Below are positions 9,922 through 17,985 of a stretch of 64,000 nt of DNA, one piece after another. The notes under the pieces are model-generated. The model saw only the letters and a program-made list of their open reading frames with translations, made no database searches and had not been told where the DNA came from. Every line of letters begins with the position of its first letter. The stretch's first letter is position 1. The position numbers and the translations under genes are program-made. The stretch is from DATFVA01 sp963743325 (lineage in GTDB: Bacteria > Bacteroidota > Ignavibacteria > Ignavibacteriales > Ignavibacteriaceae). The DNA lies in contig CAVUOZ010000008.1 in assembly GCA_963743325.1 (NCBI GenBank), positions 62,001 through 126,000 of the forward strand. The letters run 5' to 3'.

Positions 9922-10812
9922 CTAACCTCTTGGATGAAAATCTCTGTGAACCTGTTTTATATAATCTCTGTCAATATGCGTATAAATCTGAGTGGTTGAA
10001 ATATCTGCGTGACCTAACATTTCCTGTACAGCACGGAGATCAGCACCCCCTTCGAGCAGGTGTGTCGCAAACGAATGACGGAATGTATGGGGATGAACTT
10101 CTTTATCAATTTTAGCTTCTTTCACGTAACGGTCAACTATTTTCCAGACGCCCATCCGTGAAAGTCTGGTCCCTCTTGTATTAAGGAAAAGATGGTTTTC
10201 ACTCTTACCCTTTTTTTCAAGCAGAGGCCGGCTCTGTTTTAAATATTCTGTAACCCATGTTACAGCGCTTCTTCCGATAGGGACAAGCCTTTCTTTTGAA
10301 CCTTTTCCGACTACACGGATTATTTCTTCCCTGAAATACAGACCGGATATTTTCAGGTTTATTAACTCGCTTACCCGGATACCGCAGGCATAGAACAATT
10401 CCAGGATGGCTTTATCTCTTAATCCCAGTTTGTTCTTCACATCAGGCTGAGAAAGTATCGCATCTACTTCATTTATTGAAAGCACCGTAGGAAGCTTTTT
10501 GGATAACTTGGGAGAAGGGATTTTTTCAACAGGATTTTCAGTTATATATTTATTCTGATATAAGTACGAAAAAAATCCTTTAAGGGAAGAATGATACCGG
10601 GAAGCAGAACTGCTCGCAAGCCCTGCATCTTTCAGGAACTTAAAAAAATCCGCAAGATGCGTGTACTTAATCTGCTGCGGGTCATCGATACTATAATTCT
10701 GTAGAAACTGGAAAAGATTTGTAATATCATTTCTGTATGAATCAATCGTATTGACTGATAAATTCTTTTCTAATTTTAAAACTGCGAGAAATTCATTGAG
10801 AAATATTTTCAT
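9922..10812 (-). CDS. xerD: Tyrosine recombinase XerC/XerD
   Basis: This 296-residue protein has an N-terminal SAM-like core-binding domain (about 1-85) and a C-terminal catalytic domain with the Arg in CGIRVSEL, a Lys in VGKGSKER, HTFRH at 242-246, LGHAD at 266-270 and the nucleophile Tyr in YTHID at about 277. Xer recombinases resolve chromosome dimers at dif together with FtsK, and ftsK is present at 31-34 kb. Length and motifs suit a housekeeping Xer rather than a phage integrase, and no attachment-site repeats or phage genes are nearby. XerC and XerD cannot be told apart with confidence from sequence alone. The start overlaps the upstream PgpH-like stop by 4 nt. Confidence 0.9.
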   Translation of the reverse strand: MKIFLNEFLAVLKLEKNLSVNTIDSYRNDITNLFQFLQNYSIDDPQQIKYTHLADFFKFLKDAGLASSSASRYHSSLKGFFSYLYQNKYITENPVEKIPSPKLSKKLPTVLSINEVDAILSQPDVKNKLGLRDKAILELFYACGIRVSELINLKISGLYFREEIIRVVGKGSKERLVPIGRSAVTWVTEYLKQSRPLLEKKGKSENHLFLNTRGTRLSRMGVWKIVDRYVKEAKIDKEVHPHTFRHSFATHLLEGGADLRAVQEMLGHADISTTQIYTHIDRDYIKQVHRDFHPRG

Positions 10813-13001
10813 TGTTCTTCTTTTTTATCCGGTTCCCCCTTTTCCATTTCTTCCTGTCTGGGATAACGAATCCGGCGGTGGTGCTGCCCGAGAAGGATAC
10901 TGATAAATGCCTCTTTAATTTTATCGATGTCGCTGAAAGTTATTGGAGAATTATCAAGCTGTCCGTCATCTATTCTGCCTTTAATAATATTGTCAATTAC
11001 ATTTTCCACCTTGATTGGATCAGGATCTTCGATGGATCTTACTGCTGATTCACTGCCGTCGGCAAGCATAATAATGGCTGTTTCTTTAGTATTGGGTTTA
11101 GGACCCGGGTAGCGGAAATCATCTATATTTACTTTTTCATCTCCGTAAAGCTTTCTTGCTTTATCATAGAAAAATGAAATCACCGTAGTGCCGTGATGCA
11201 TTGGTATAAAATCAATTACTTCCTGGGGTACATTATATTCGCGAGCAAGTTCTATACCTTCTTTGACATGTCCGCTGATTAACTCCACGCTTTCCTCGGG
11301 AGTAAGATTTTCGTGTACATTCTGGTTATTAAGCTGGTTTTCCACAAAGTTTTGGGGGGTGATTATCTTACCAACATCATGATAATATGCGCCGACCCTT
11401 GCGAGCAGTGGATTGGCTCCGATCTTTTCTGCTGCAGTTTCAGCCAGTGTACCCATTGTCATCGAATGGTTAAACGTTCCCGGGGCTTTTCTTGCAAGTT
11501 CCTTTAACAGTGGCCTGTCAAAATTAGAAAGTTCAAGCAGTGTAAGATCCGTTGTAATCCTGAAGAACTTTTCGAAAAATATAAGCAGCCCGTAAGTAAG
11601 AACGGGACTAATAAGAGCATTAGTTGAGGCAAACGCTGTTTCAATCATCAGAGATTCAAATGAGGCAAATCTTTCCAGCCCGAAGGCGAAGACTGCAACC
11701 AGATAACCGAGCAGAATGAAGAGAAATGACCTGAATATCTGTGAACGGTTTTTAATATCTCTTACTGTATAAACAGCAAGTGCTCCTGCAAAAATATTCA
11801 TTGCAGCAAAAGTATAATCATTCCCTCTTAATGCTCCTGCTATTAACGAAATGATTACGGTAGTATAAAAACCTACACGCGAATCAAAGATTATAGTAAG
11901 CAGCATGGTCGCTGCAGGAATAAATATCAGGAACTGGAGGGGAACATCTACGCTTATCTGGCTGATTAAAAAGGTCACAAAACAAACAAAGATAAGTATA
12001 ATGGTTATCAGGAGTAATTTCTGGTTATCAAAAAAGATTTTTTTCCTGAACAGAAAGAGGTAAATGGTAAGCAATGAAAGCAATAATGAAATATGAAAGA
12101 ATTTTCCTACGAATTGAAGCCAGAAACCGCTCTCACCTATTTTTTCTCCTTTTGCCGCCCTGTACGAATCTATTTTCAACTTAGCTTCCCGGGTCACTCT
12201 GTCGTGTTTTGCAATTATCCTTTCGTTTTCATTAACAATTCCAACGTACCTTGAAACATCACTTTCAGCCTGATCTATTTCCTCCTGCGTAGTCTGCTGG
12301 TTATAAATAATATTAGGCTTGATAAAATGAACAGCGTATTCCTCAAGTGCATTTCTGAGGTCATCTGAATATTTCATCCCCTCTATCTCATTCCTGACTG
12401 AATTTTCAGCAGTTTTTAGATCTATAAATTTTTTTGCTGATTCAATCCGGTCGACATTCCCAGTTCGAACGGCAATACTGTCTTTCCCGGCAGGGAACTG
12501 GTCAATAACACCGTTTTTATAAACCTCGGCAAGGATATTATTTATGCTGTTTAAAATATCTTTCAGATTTCTTTTCTGCAGCATATTTCTTTCCTGTTTT
12601 CGCAGATTCTGAAATGTATTATAAGAAGGAGTGCTCAGGAAAGTCGGATTAAGATTCTCCTTAACTTCCGTATATGATGTGCTGTCGAGAGTCCCGAGAA
12701 GAAAAGAATCATAATTCTTTATTGTATCAAGTATTGCATCAATCGTTTCCGGCTGCTTTAAGTAAACCGGGTAAATAGTATTTGAAGCCTTTTTAAGTTC
12801 TGACTCGTATGCTTTTTTATCTTTTAGAATGGGAAAACTGAATTGTGCAATCAGGTCATCGTGAATCCAGATTGAACCGACAGTAACTTCTGATTCAATA
12901 GACTCTCCCTTCGGAAACATGAAAACTATAAGTACAACAGCACTTAAGCCAATTAAAAATTTTAACCGCAGGCTGCTTTTTTTATGTTCTGCAGTTTTCA
13001 T
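10809..13001 (-). CDS. 7TM-HD membrane phosphodiesterase, PgpH-like
   Basis: The 730-residue protein has one N-terminal membrane helix (about 12-28), a large extracytoplasmic 7TMR-HDED-type region (about 30-290), seven hydrophobic segments (about 295-480) and a cytosolic HD domain with NHSMTM, YYHDVGKI and MHHGT, followed by LADGSESA. This order matches PgpH, which hydrolyses cyclic di-AMP to pApA. No diadenylate cyclase gene lies in the window, so the nucleotide is inferred from the family. The C-terminus is highly charged (EKGEPDKKEEQ). It shares one base with the HAD hydrolase stop (TAATG) and overlaps xerD by 4 nt, so it belongs to the same tight transcript. Confidence 0.85.
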   Translation of the reverse strand: MKTAEHKKSSLRLKFLIGLSAVVLIVFMFPKGESIESEVTVGSIWIHDDLIAQFSFPILKDKKAYESELKKASNTIYPVYLKQPETIDAILDTIKNYDSFLLGTLDSTSYTEVKENLNPTFLSTPSYNTFQNLRKQERNMLQKRNLKDILNSINNILAEVYKNGVIDQFPAGKDSIAVRTGNVDRIESAKKFIDLKTAENSVRNEIEGMKYSDDLRNALEEYAVHFIKPNIIYNQQTTQEEIDQAESDVSRYVGIVNENERIIAKHDRVTREAKLKIDSYRAAKGEKIGESGFWLQFVGKFFHISLLLSLLTIYLFLFRKKIFFDNQKLLLITIILIFVCFVTFLISQISVDVPLQFLIFIPAATMLLTIIFDSRVGFYTTVIISLIAGALRGNDYTFAAMNIFAGALAVYTVRDIKNRSQIFRSFLFILLGYLVAVFAFGLERFASFESLMIETAFASTNALISPVLTYGLLIFFEKFFRITTDLTLLELSNFDRPLLKELARKAPGTFNHSMTMGTLAETAAEKIGANPLLARVGAYYHDVGKIITPQNFVENQLNNQNVHENLTPEESVELISGHVKEGIELAREYNVPQEVIDFIPMHHGTTVISFFYDKARKLYGDEKVNIDDFRYPGPKPNTKETAIIMLADGSESAVRSIEDPDPIKVENVIDNIIKGRIDDGQLDNSPITFSDIDKIKEAFISILLGQHHRRIRYPRQEEMEKGEPDKKEEQ

Positions 13002-13852
13002 TATTTAGTTGTTTTTGCTTGTAATATCATTTCAATGAATTCACCTACACCGCCGCTGTTGTTATCCCGTGATGTAATAAAATCAGCATGTCTTTTAACT
13101 TCTGCAACGGCATTTGATATTGCAACTTTAAATCCGCCCAGCTCAAAAAGACTCAGATCATTATACCAGTCACCGATAACTGCAGAGTGCGATTCTTTAA
13201 TTTTCAAATGCTTCAGCAGTCTTTTAAATCCCATACCTTTGGATGTCCCTTTATTTCTGACTTCGAGATAATAAATATTTTCCCGCCTCTGAGACCTGAA
13301 ATATGATCTGTCTAAACCAAAAGTATATGGAAAACCCAGACGGTTATATACATATCTCATACTATCTTTATAATCAGAAGCAAATACAACCTCAAGTGTT
13401 TTGTCACAATATTCATCGTAAGACTGAACCTCCTCATAACGCGCCCCGTACTTTTCCATTATTTGCGGAATAACTGAATTCCTTTCCGTGTAATAAATCG
13501 CATCATCATGACAAAGTGCTATATTAAGCAAAAAAGTATCTGCGAGTGTAATAGCTTTTCTAACATACTTTTCCTTTACGAAAGATTCAAACAAAACCGC
13601 ATTATCCGAAAGGCTTTTTATAAGTGCTCCATCCATTGAGATAATCGGAATATCTATGCCAAGATCATTAGCTAAATCGATAATCGCCGAGTGCAGCCTG
13701 CCCGTTGCAATTGTGAAATGTATACCATGTTTTGGTAACCGGGATATCAGCTTCTGGGATTCTTTATCAATAAATCCATTATCTGACAATAATGTGCCAT
13801 CTATATCTGAAACGACAACTTCTATATTTTTCAGAATTTCATTTCTTTTCAT
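13001..13852 (-). CDS. Cof-type HAD-superfamily hydrolase
   Basis: The 283-residue protein has HAD motif I SDIDGTLL (nucleophile Asp16, acid/base Asp18), motif II TIATGR near 55, a Lys in the SKGMGFKRLL segment and motif IV IGDWYNDLSLFE near 230, with a C2-type cap between. Cof-type enzymes dephosphorylate small metabolites such as sugar phosphates or FMN in the cytoplasm; the exact substrate cannot be read from the sequence. The motif IV form GDWYND rather than the common GDxxND is a mild variation. It is separated by 50 nt from the symporter gene and shares its last base with the PgpH-like start. Confidence 0.85.
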   Translation of the reverse strand: MKRNEILKNIEVVVSDIDGTLLSDNGFIDKESQKLISRLPKHGIHFTIATGRLHSAIIDLANDLGIDIPIISMDGALIKSLSDNAVLFESFVKEKYVRKAITLADTFLLNIALCHDDAIYYTERNSVIPQIMEKYGARYEEVQSYDEYCDKTLEVVFASDYKDSMRYVYNRLGFPYTFGLDRSYFRSQRRENIYYLEVRNKGTSKGMGFKRLLKHLKIKESHSAVIGDWYNDLSLFELGGFKVAISNAVAEVKRHADFITSRDNNSGGVGEFIEMILQAKTTK

Positions 13853-13902
13853 TATACAGTTAATACTGAAAAATGAATCATTATAATGTTTAAAAATACT
13901 GA

Positions 13903-15651
13903 TTATTTAATTAATGTTTTCCAGCCCGCTGCACTTAAGTTCTTGTATATAATAATGATAGAAAATATGGCAGCAAGGAGGAATATCATTGCTTTAAGGT
14001 TTTCCCCGAAAAGAAGACTCCCTGTTCCGAATAAAAATGAATAAACTAGCACAACTCCTGCTGCCCAGTTCATAAACATTCCAGGAAAAGCCGCGTCACT
14101 TTTCACTTCAGGAAGTCTATCAGAAATCTTTTTCCAAAGAATTCCGCCGGGATGAATTCGTTTATAAAATTCAAATAAAATCAGTTCGCTGGTAGGTTTT
14201 GTTAAATATGTAACAATAAGCCATACAAATGTTGTACAGAAAACAAGTATAAACAGTGTTGATGGGAATTCTACTCCATTAATCTTAAGAATTGGATAGA
14301 TTACAAAAGGAGTAATCATTGCAGAAATTTCCGACCAAGCATTTATTCTCCACCAGTACCATCTTAATATTAGCACTAACCCGAGCCCCGCCCCGCATTC
14401 CATTATAAAAACCCAGGCACCGGAAATTGTATTTATGAACACAGTAACTAAAGCGGAGACAATCATAAGCAAAATTGTAACTATTCTTGAAGCTTTAACA
14501 TAATGGTTTTCATTTTGATTACGGTGAATAAACCTTCTGTAGAAATCGTTAATGAGATATGATGTCCCCCAGTTGAGTTGTGTGGAGATAGTGCTCATAT
14601 ACGCAGCAAAGAAGGCAGCTACGAGCAATCCCTTTAAACCTGCCGGTAGAAAATCGTTCATTGCAAAAATATATCCGAGGCCCTTCTGGTCCGATGCAAG
14701 ATTCGGGTAAAGAACCAGTGAACATAATCCAACTATAATCCAGGGCCAAGGGCGTATTCCATAGTGAGCGATCTGAAAAAATAATGTTGCAAATAATGAG
14801 TGCTTTTCATCTTTAGCGGACATCATTCTTTGCGCTACATAACCCCCCCCTCCCGGTTCAGCCCCGGGATACCACGACGCCCACCAGATTATTCCAACAT
14901 AAGCAAGGAATGAAGTAACTGTCAGGGAAAATGCTATACCCGCATCTTTGATATCAGAGATTACAGGCAAAAATTTAAAAGCAGCCTCGGGCAGTTTTTT
15001 CCGAAGTCCTTCAATTCCTCCCACCTGGCCGGAATTAACCACAATAACTGCCAGAATTATGCAGCCGATCATAGCGATGACGAACTGAAATGCATCAGTT
15101 ATTACAACTCCCCAAAGTCCCGATAGAGCAGAATAGAAAGCAACAAGGAGCATACAGGCAAAAACGTAAAATATGACCACGGATTCAGGAATACCGAACA
15201 TCCCGGTCAGAATTGAAGCCATTGCTTTATTTACCCATCCCATTATTACAACATTTATAAAAAGACCGAGATATACTGCACGAAATCCTCTTAAAAATCT
15301 TGCAGGCTTACCTGAATATCTGATTTCCGCAAACTCGACTTCTGTCATAATTCCTGCCCGTCTCCACAGCTTTGCAAAAAAGAAAACGGTAAGAAGTCCC
15401 CCGAAAGCAAAATTCCACCAGACCCAGTTCCCGGCTATACCGTTTTTTGCAACCAATTCAGTAACAGCAAGCGGGGTATCAGCTGCAAATGTTGTTGCCA
15501 CCATTGATAAACCGGCTAAATACCACGGGAGATTTCTGCCGGAAAGAAAAAATTCATCTGTACTCTTACCAGCTCTCCTGGTGTAGTAAAGTGCTATGCT
15601 TAAAGAAAATATGAAATAAGCAACTATTATTAAGTAATCTATTACGTTCAT
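13903..15651 (-). CDS. Sodium:solute symporter (SSS family)
   Basis: The 582-residue protein has about 13-14 hydrophobic segments and a typical SSS beginning: a first helix, then TRRAGKSTDEFFLSGRNLPW at about 25-44 and GLSMVATTFAADTPL. The central GLKGLLVAAFFAAYMSTIST segment matches the family's conserved helix around the sodium site. Such proteins import sugars, amino acids, carboxylates or nucleosides with sodium. The substrate is not recognisable. Its start overlaps the stop of a second SSS gene by 4 nt, so the two transporters are translationally coupled. It is the longer and more divergent of the pair (29 percent longer at the C-terminal helices). Confidence 0.88.
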   Translation of the reverse strand: MNVIDYLIIVAYFIFSLSIALYYTRRAGKSTDEFFLSGRNLPWYLAGLSMVATTFAADTPLAVTELVAKNGIAGNWVWWNFAFGGLLTVFFFAKLWRRAGIMTEVEFAEIRYSGKPARFLRGFRAVYLGLFINVVIMGWVNKAMASILTGMFGIPESVVIFYVFACMLLVAFYSALSGLWGVVITDAFQFVIAMIGCIILAVIVVNSGQVGGIEGLRKKLPEAAFKFLPVISDIKDAGIAFSLTVTSFLAYVGIIWWASWYPGAEPGGGGYVAQRMMSAKDEKHSLFATLFFQIAHYGIRPWPWIIVGLCSLVLYPNLASDQKGLGYIFAMNDFLPAGLKGLLVAAFFAAYMSTISTQLNWGTSYLINDFYRRFIHRNQNENHYVKASRIVTILLMIVSALVTVFINTISGAWVFIMECGAGLGLVLILRWYWWRINAWSEISAMITPFVIYPILKINGVEFPSTLFILVFCTTFVWLIVTYLTKPTSELILFEFYKRIHPGGILWKKISDRLPEVKSDAAFPGMFMNWAAGVVLVYSFLFGTGSLLFGENLKAMIFLLAAIFSIIIIYKNLSAAGWKTLIK

Positions 15652-17093
15652 TTAACAACCTGAATGTTTTCTCTGATAATTAAAGAAGACAGGTACCCGA
15701 ATAACAGCGTTACTGCGACACCAATAATTGTAAACCACGTCCATGCCACCAGTTTGAAAAAAATGACAAAAATCATGACTGTAATACCAAGGGTAAAACC
15801 GATTAATGCATTTGTCTGGTTCGCTTTTTTAATGAGTAAGCCTAATAAAAAAGTTCCAAGCAGACCGCCGTAAGTAAATGAAGCAATACTAAGAGCAAGT
15901 TCTACAACCGCAGCAGACGTATTCATAAAGAATATTGCAGATAGTACAAGCATCGCCGCCCAGAAGATCGTAATTAGTCTTGAAATAAATAATTCATTCC
16001 CCTTACTGCCGAAGATCGGTTGAAATAAATCCATCATCGTCGAAGAAGAAAGCGAACTCATTGATCCGGCAAGAGTTGACAACGCTGCTGCGAAAAGACC
16101 TGCTATAATTATTCCGGAAACTCCCGGCGGTAATATGTGAATAATAAAATTCGGGAATATTTCATCGGGTTTTAAATCTATCCTGCCGTAGTATGCAAAT
16201 AACATAACTCCCAAAACTAGAAAAAGCACAAACTGCAGTATTACTATTAGTCCGCTTCCAATAACAGCTTTCCTACTTTCCCTTAGATCTTTAGCGGCAA
16301 GCAGCTTCTGAACTATAAGCTGGTCCGTACCATGAGAAGCCATCGATAAAAATAAGCCGCCGAGAATCCCCCCTGCCAGGGTGTAAGGATTACTAAAGAA
16401 ATCCTTTATTGTCCCGGAAAATCCCGGATTAATAACCTGGAATTTATTCCCCTCCGAAGCTGCGAATACAACCGAATTCCATCCTCCCGGTAAAAGATTC
16501 AGTATAAAGAAGCCGGCCAGGATTGCTCCAAAGATGTAAGTAAACATTTGAACAACATCTACCCAGATAATTCCTTTTACTCCACCTGTGTATGTATAAA
16601 TAAGTGAAACAACAGCAATTATAATTATTGCAAAAGGATAATCAATATTTAATAATATCTTCAAAGGAATTGCTGTAGCGAACAATCTTACTCCATCCGC
16701 GGCTGTTCTTGTAAACAAAAAAACTATAGACGCATAATTCCTCGTTTTACTTCCAAACCTTGTTTCGAGAAATGTATAAGCTGTTCTTAATTCGCCTTTA
16801 TAATATGCAGGTAAAAATAATTGCGCAACAATAATTCGCCCGAGAAAATAACCGAATGTGACCTGCAGGAAATTAAGATTTGTTAAGTAGGATAACCCGG
16901 GAATTGAAATGAAAGTAAGAGTGCTTGTTTCAGCGGCAACTATTGAAAAGCAGATCGCCCACCATGGAACAACTTTGGACCCGAGAAAATAATCTTTTAC
17001 AGTTCTTTGTTTTCCCCCCGAGATTATTCCGAAGACCGCTATTCCGATTAAGTAAACCACAATGATAGCATAATCGAGCGATCTTCCTTCCAA
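15648..17093 (-). CDS. Sodium:solute symporter (SSS family), second copy
   Basis: The 481-residue product has about 13 hydrophobic helices, the early FLGSKVVPWWAICFSIVAAE signature at about 36-55 and IIAGLFAAALSTLAGSMSS at about 320-338, the sodium-site helix of this family. Length fits sugar or solute SSS carriers (450-550 residues). Relation to the neighbouring SSS gene is distant, so the pair is not a recent duplication. It begins 4 nt after the STAS gene and ends in a 4-nt overlap with the next symporter. Substrate unknown. Confidence 0.88.
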   Translation of the reverse strand: MEGRSLDYAIIVVYLIGIAVFGIISGGKQRTVKDYFLGSKVVPWWAICFSIVAAETSTLTFISIPGLSYLTNLNFLQVTFGYFLGRIIVAQLFLPAYYKGELRTAYTFLETRFGSKTRNYASIVFLFTRTAADGVRLFATAIPLKILLNIDYPFAIIIIAVVSLIYTYTGGVKGIIWVDVVQMFTYIFGAILAGFFILNLLPGGWNSVVFAASEGNKFQVINPGFSGTIKDFFSNPYTLAGGILGGLFLSMASHGTDQLIVQKLLAAKDLRESRKAVIGSGLIVILQFVLFLVLGVMLFAYYGRIDLKPDEIFPNFIIHILPPGVSGIIIAGLFAAALSTLAGSMSSLSSSTMMDLFQPIFGSKGNELFISRLITIFWAAMLVLSAIFFMNTSAAVVELALSIASFTYGGLLGTFLLGLLIKKANQTNALIGFTLGITVMIFVIFFKLVAWTWFTIIGVAVTLLFGYLSSLIIRENIQVVK

Positions 17094-17097
17094 TAAA

Positions 17098-17445
17098 TTA
17101 TTCCTTCTTTAATTCACTGAAGGCTTCGTCTACTGTTTCACAAACCGGAAGTACCCGGTCCAATTGGGTAATTTTAATAAGAGAATAGACTTTTTCTGAG
17201 GGTGCAGCGATTCTCATTGCCCCGCCATTTAAATTCAGAATCCTGTTTGCCACCAGGATTGCACTTAATCCTGAACTATCGCACGTTTCTACATCACTCA
17301 TATCCAGTATAAGTTTGTTAATCCCCTCTACTTTTAGCAGCATTGTAAATTCACCTTTAACCAGTCCTGATATATTCGTATCTAATCTTTTTTCATTCAG
17401 CTTAAATATTGTTATCTCGTCGATCCTTTTGATCTCGAAATTCAT
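17098..17445 (-). CDS. STAS-domain protein, anti-sigma factor antagonist type
   Basis: The 115-residue protein is a single STAS domain. LILDMSDVETCDSSGLSAIL at about 45-64 contains the DSSG motif whose second serine (Ser58) is the phosphorylation site in SpoIIAA/RsbV-type proteins. These bind serine kinases that act as anti-sigma factors and are switched by phosphorylation. No kinase, PP2C phosphatase or alternative sigma partner of that type is adjacent, so the partner must lie elsewhere or the protein has another role. Gaps are 9 nt upstream and 4 nt downstream, within the ligA-symporter run. Confidence 0.88.
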   Translation of the reverse strand: MNFEIKRIDEITIFKLNEKRLDTNISGLVKGEFTMLLKVEGINKLILDMSDVETCDSSGLSAILVANRILNLNGGAMRIAAPSEKVYSLIKITQLDRVLPVCETVDEAFSELKKE

Positions 17446-17454
17446 ATAATTTCC

Positions 17455-17985
17455 TTAAAACATTTTCAGGCAATTTAATAAATTTTTGTATGAATTCTCA
17501 GCATCAGGACTTTTATTTATAACCTGGATATTGTAATACTTATCCGGATCTCCTTTAACAAAACCCATTTTATACGGTGCGTTAAGCCCGTTTACAATTA
17601 AGCTGCAGAAAAGGTTTTCTCGCCTGTTTAAATCAATAACCGCCTGAAACCTCATCTGTTCAAGTTTATCACTTATTCTTTTTGACGGCAGGTTTAATTT
17701 GCTGACATCATCTATAGTATAACCGATTGCTTTCTGACGGAATTTTGTAGGCAGCAGGTTAACTTTATAATCATGGGTAAAAACAGTAACGCTTTTCCTG
17801 TTTTCATCAAGAAAATCTAATATAAAAAATGCCTGCCCAAAATCAGTATCATTATCAGGCATAGCAACAAAAAAATTAAAAGATCTCTTAAAAAATTCTC
17901 GGAAGTTATGTTCGGTAATTTCAAAATCTTTTAACTTGTTCTTTACAAGTAACCCGGCAATTTTATCTTTTAAATGTCCAATCAT
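17455..17985 (-). CDS. Uncharacterised protein with GT9-like half fold
   Basis: This 176-residue protein is not clearly recognised. Its second half has AVIDLNRRENLFCSLI at about 118-133 followed by NAPYKMGF, which resembles the first Rossmann domain of heptosyltransferase-like GT9 enzymes (VIDL..., then a small loop and IGF). The C-terminal sugar-nucleotide half of GT9 is absent, so catalysis is doubtful. No signal peptide or membrane helix is visible. It may belong to the small Bacteroidota family of unknown proteins annotated near cell-wall genes. The start overlaps the ligA stop by 4 nt, and the STAS gene begins 9 nt after it. Confidence 0.6.
   Translation of the reverse strand: MIGHLKDKIAGLLVKNKLKDFEITEHNFREFFKRSFNFFVAMPDNDTDFGQAFFILDFLDENRKSVTVFTHDYKVNLLPTKFRQKAIGYTIDDVSKLNLPSKRISDKLEQMRFQAVIDLNRRENLFCSLIVNGLNAPYKMGFVKGDPDKYYNIQVINKSPDAENSYKNLLNCLKMF

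Noticed and set aside
9922..10812. XerD as a phage or island integrase
   Set aside because: It is embedded in a housekeeping operon, with no attachment repeats, tRNA gene or phage genes nearby.
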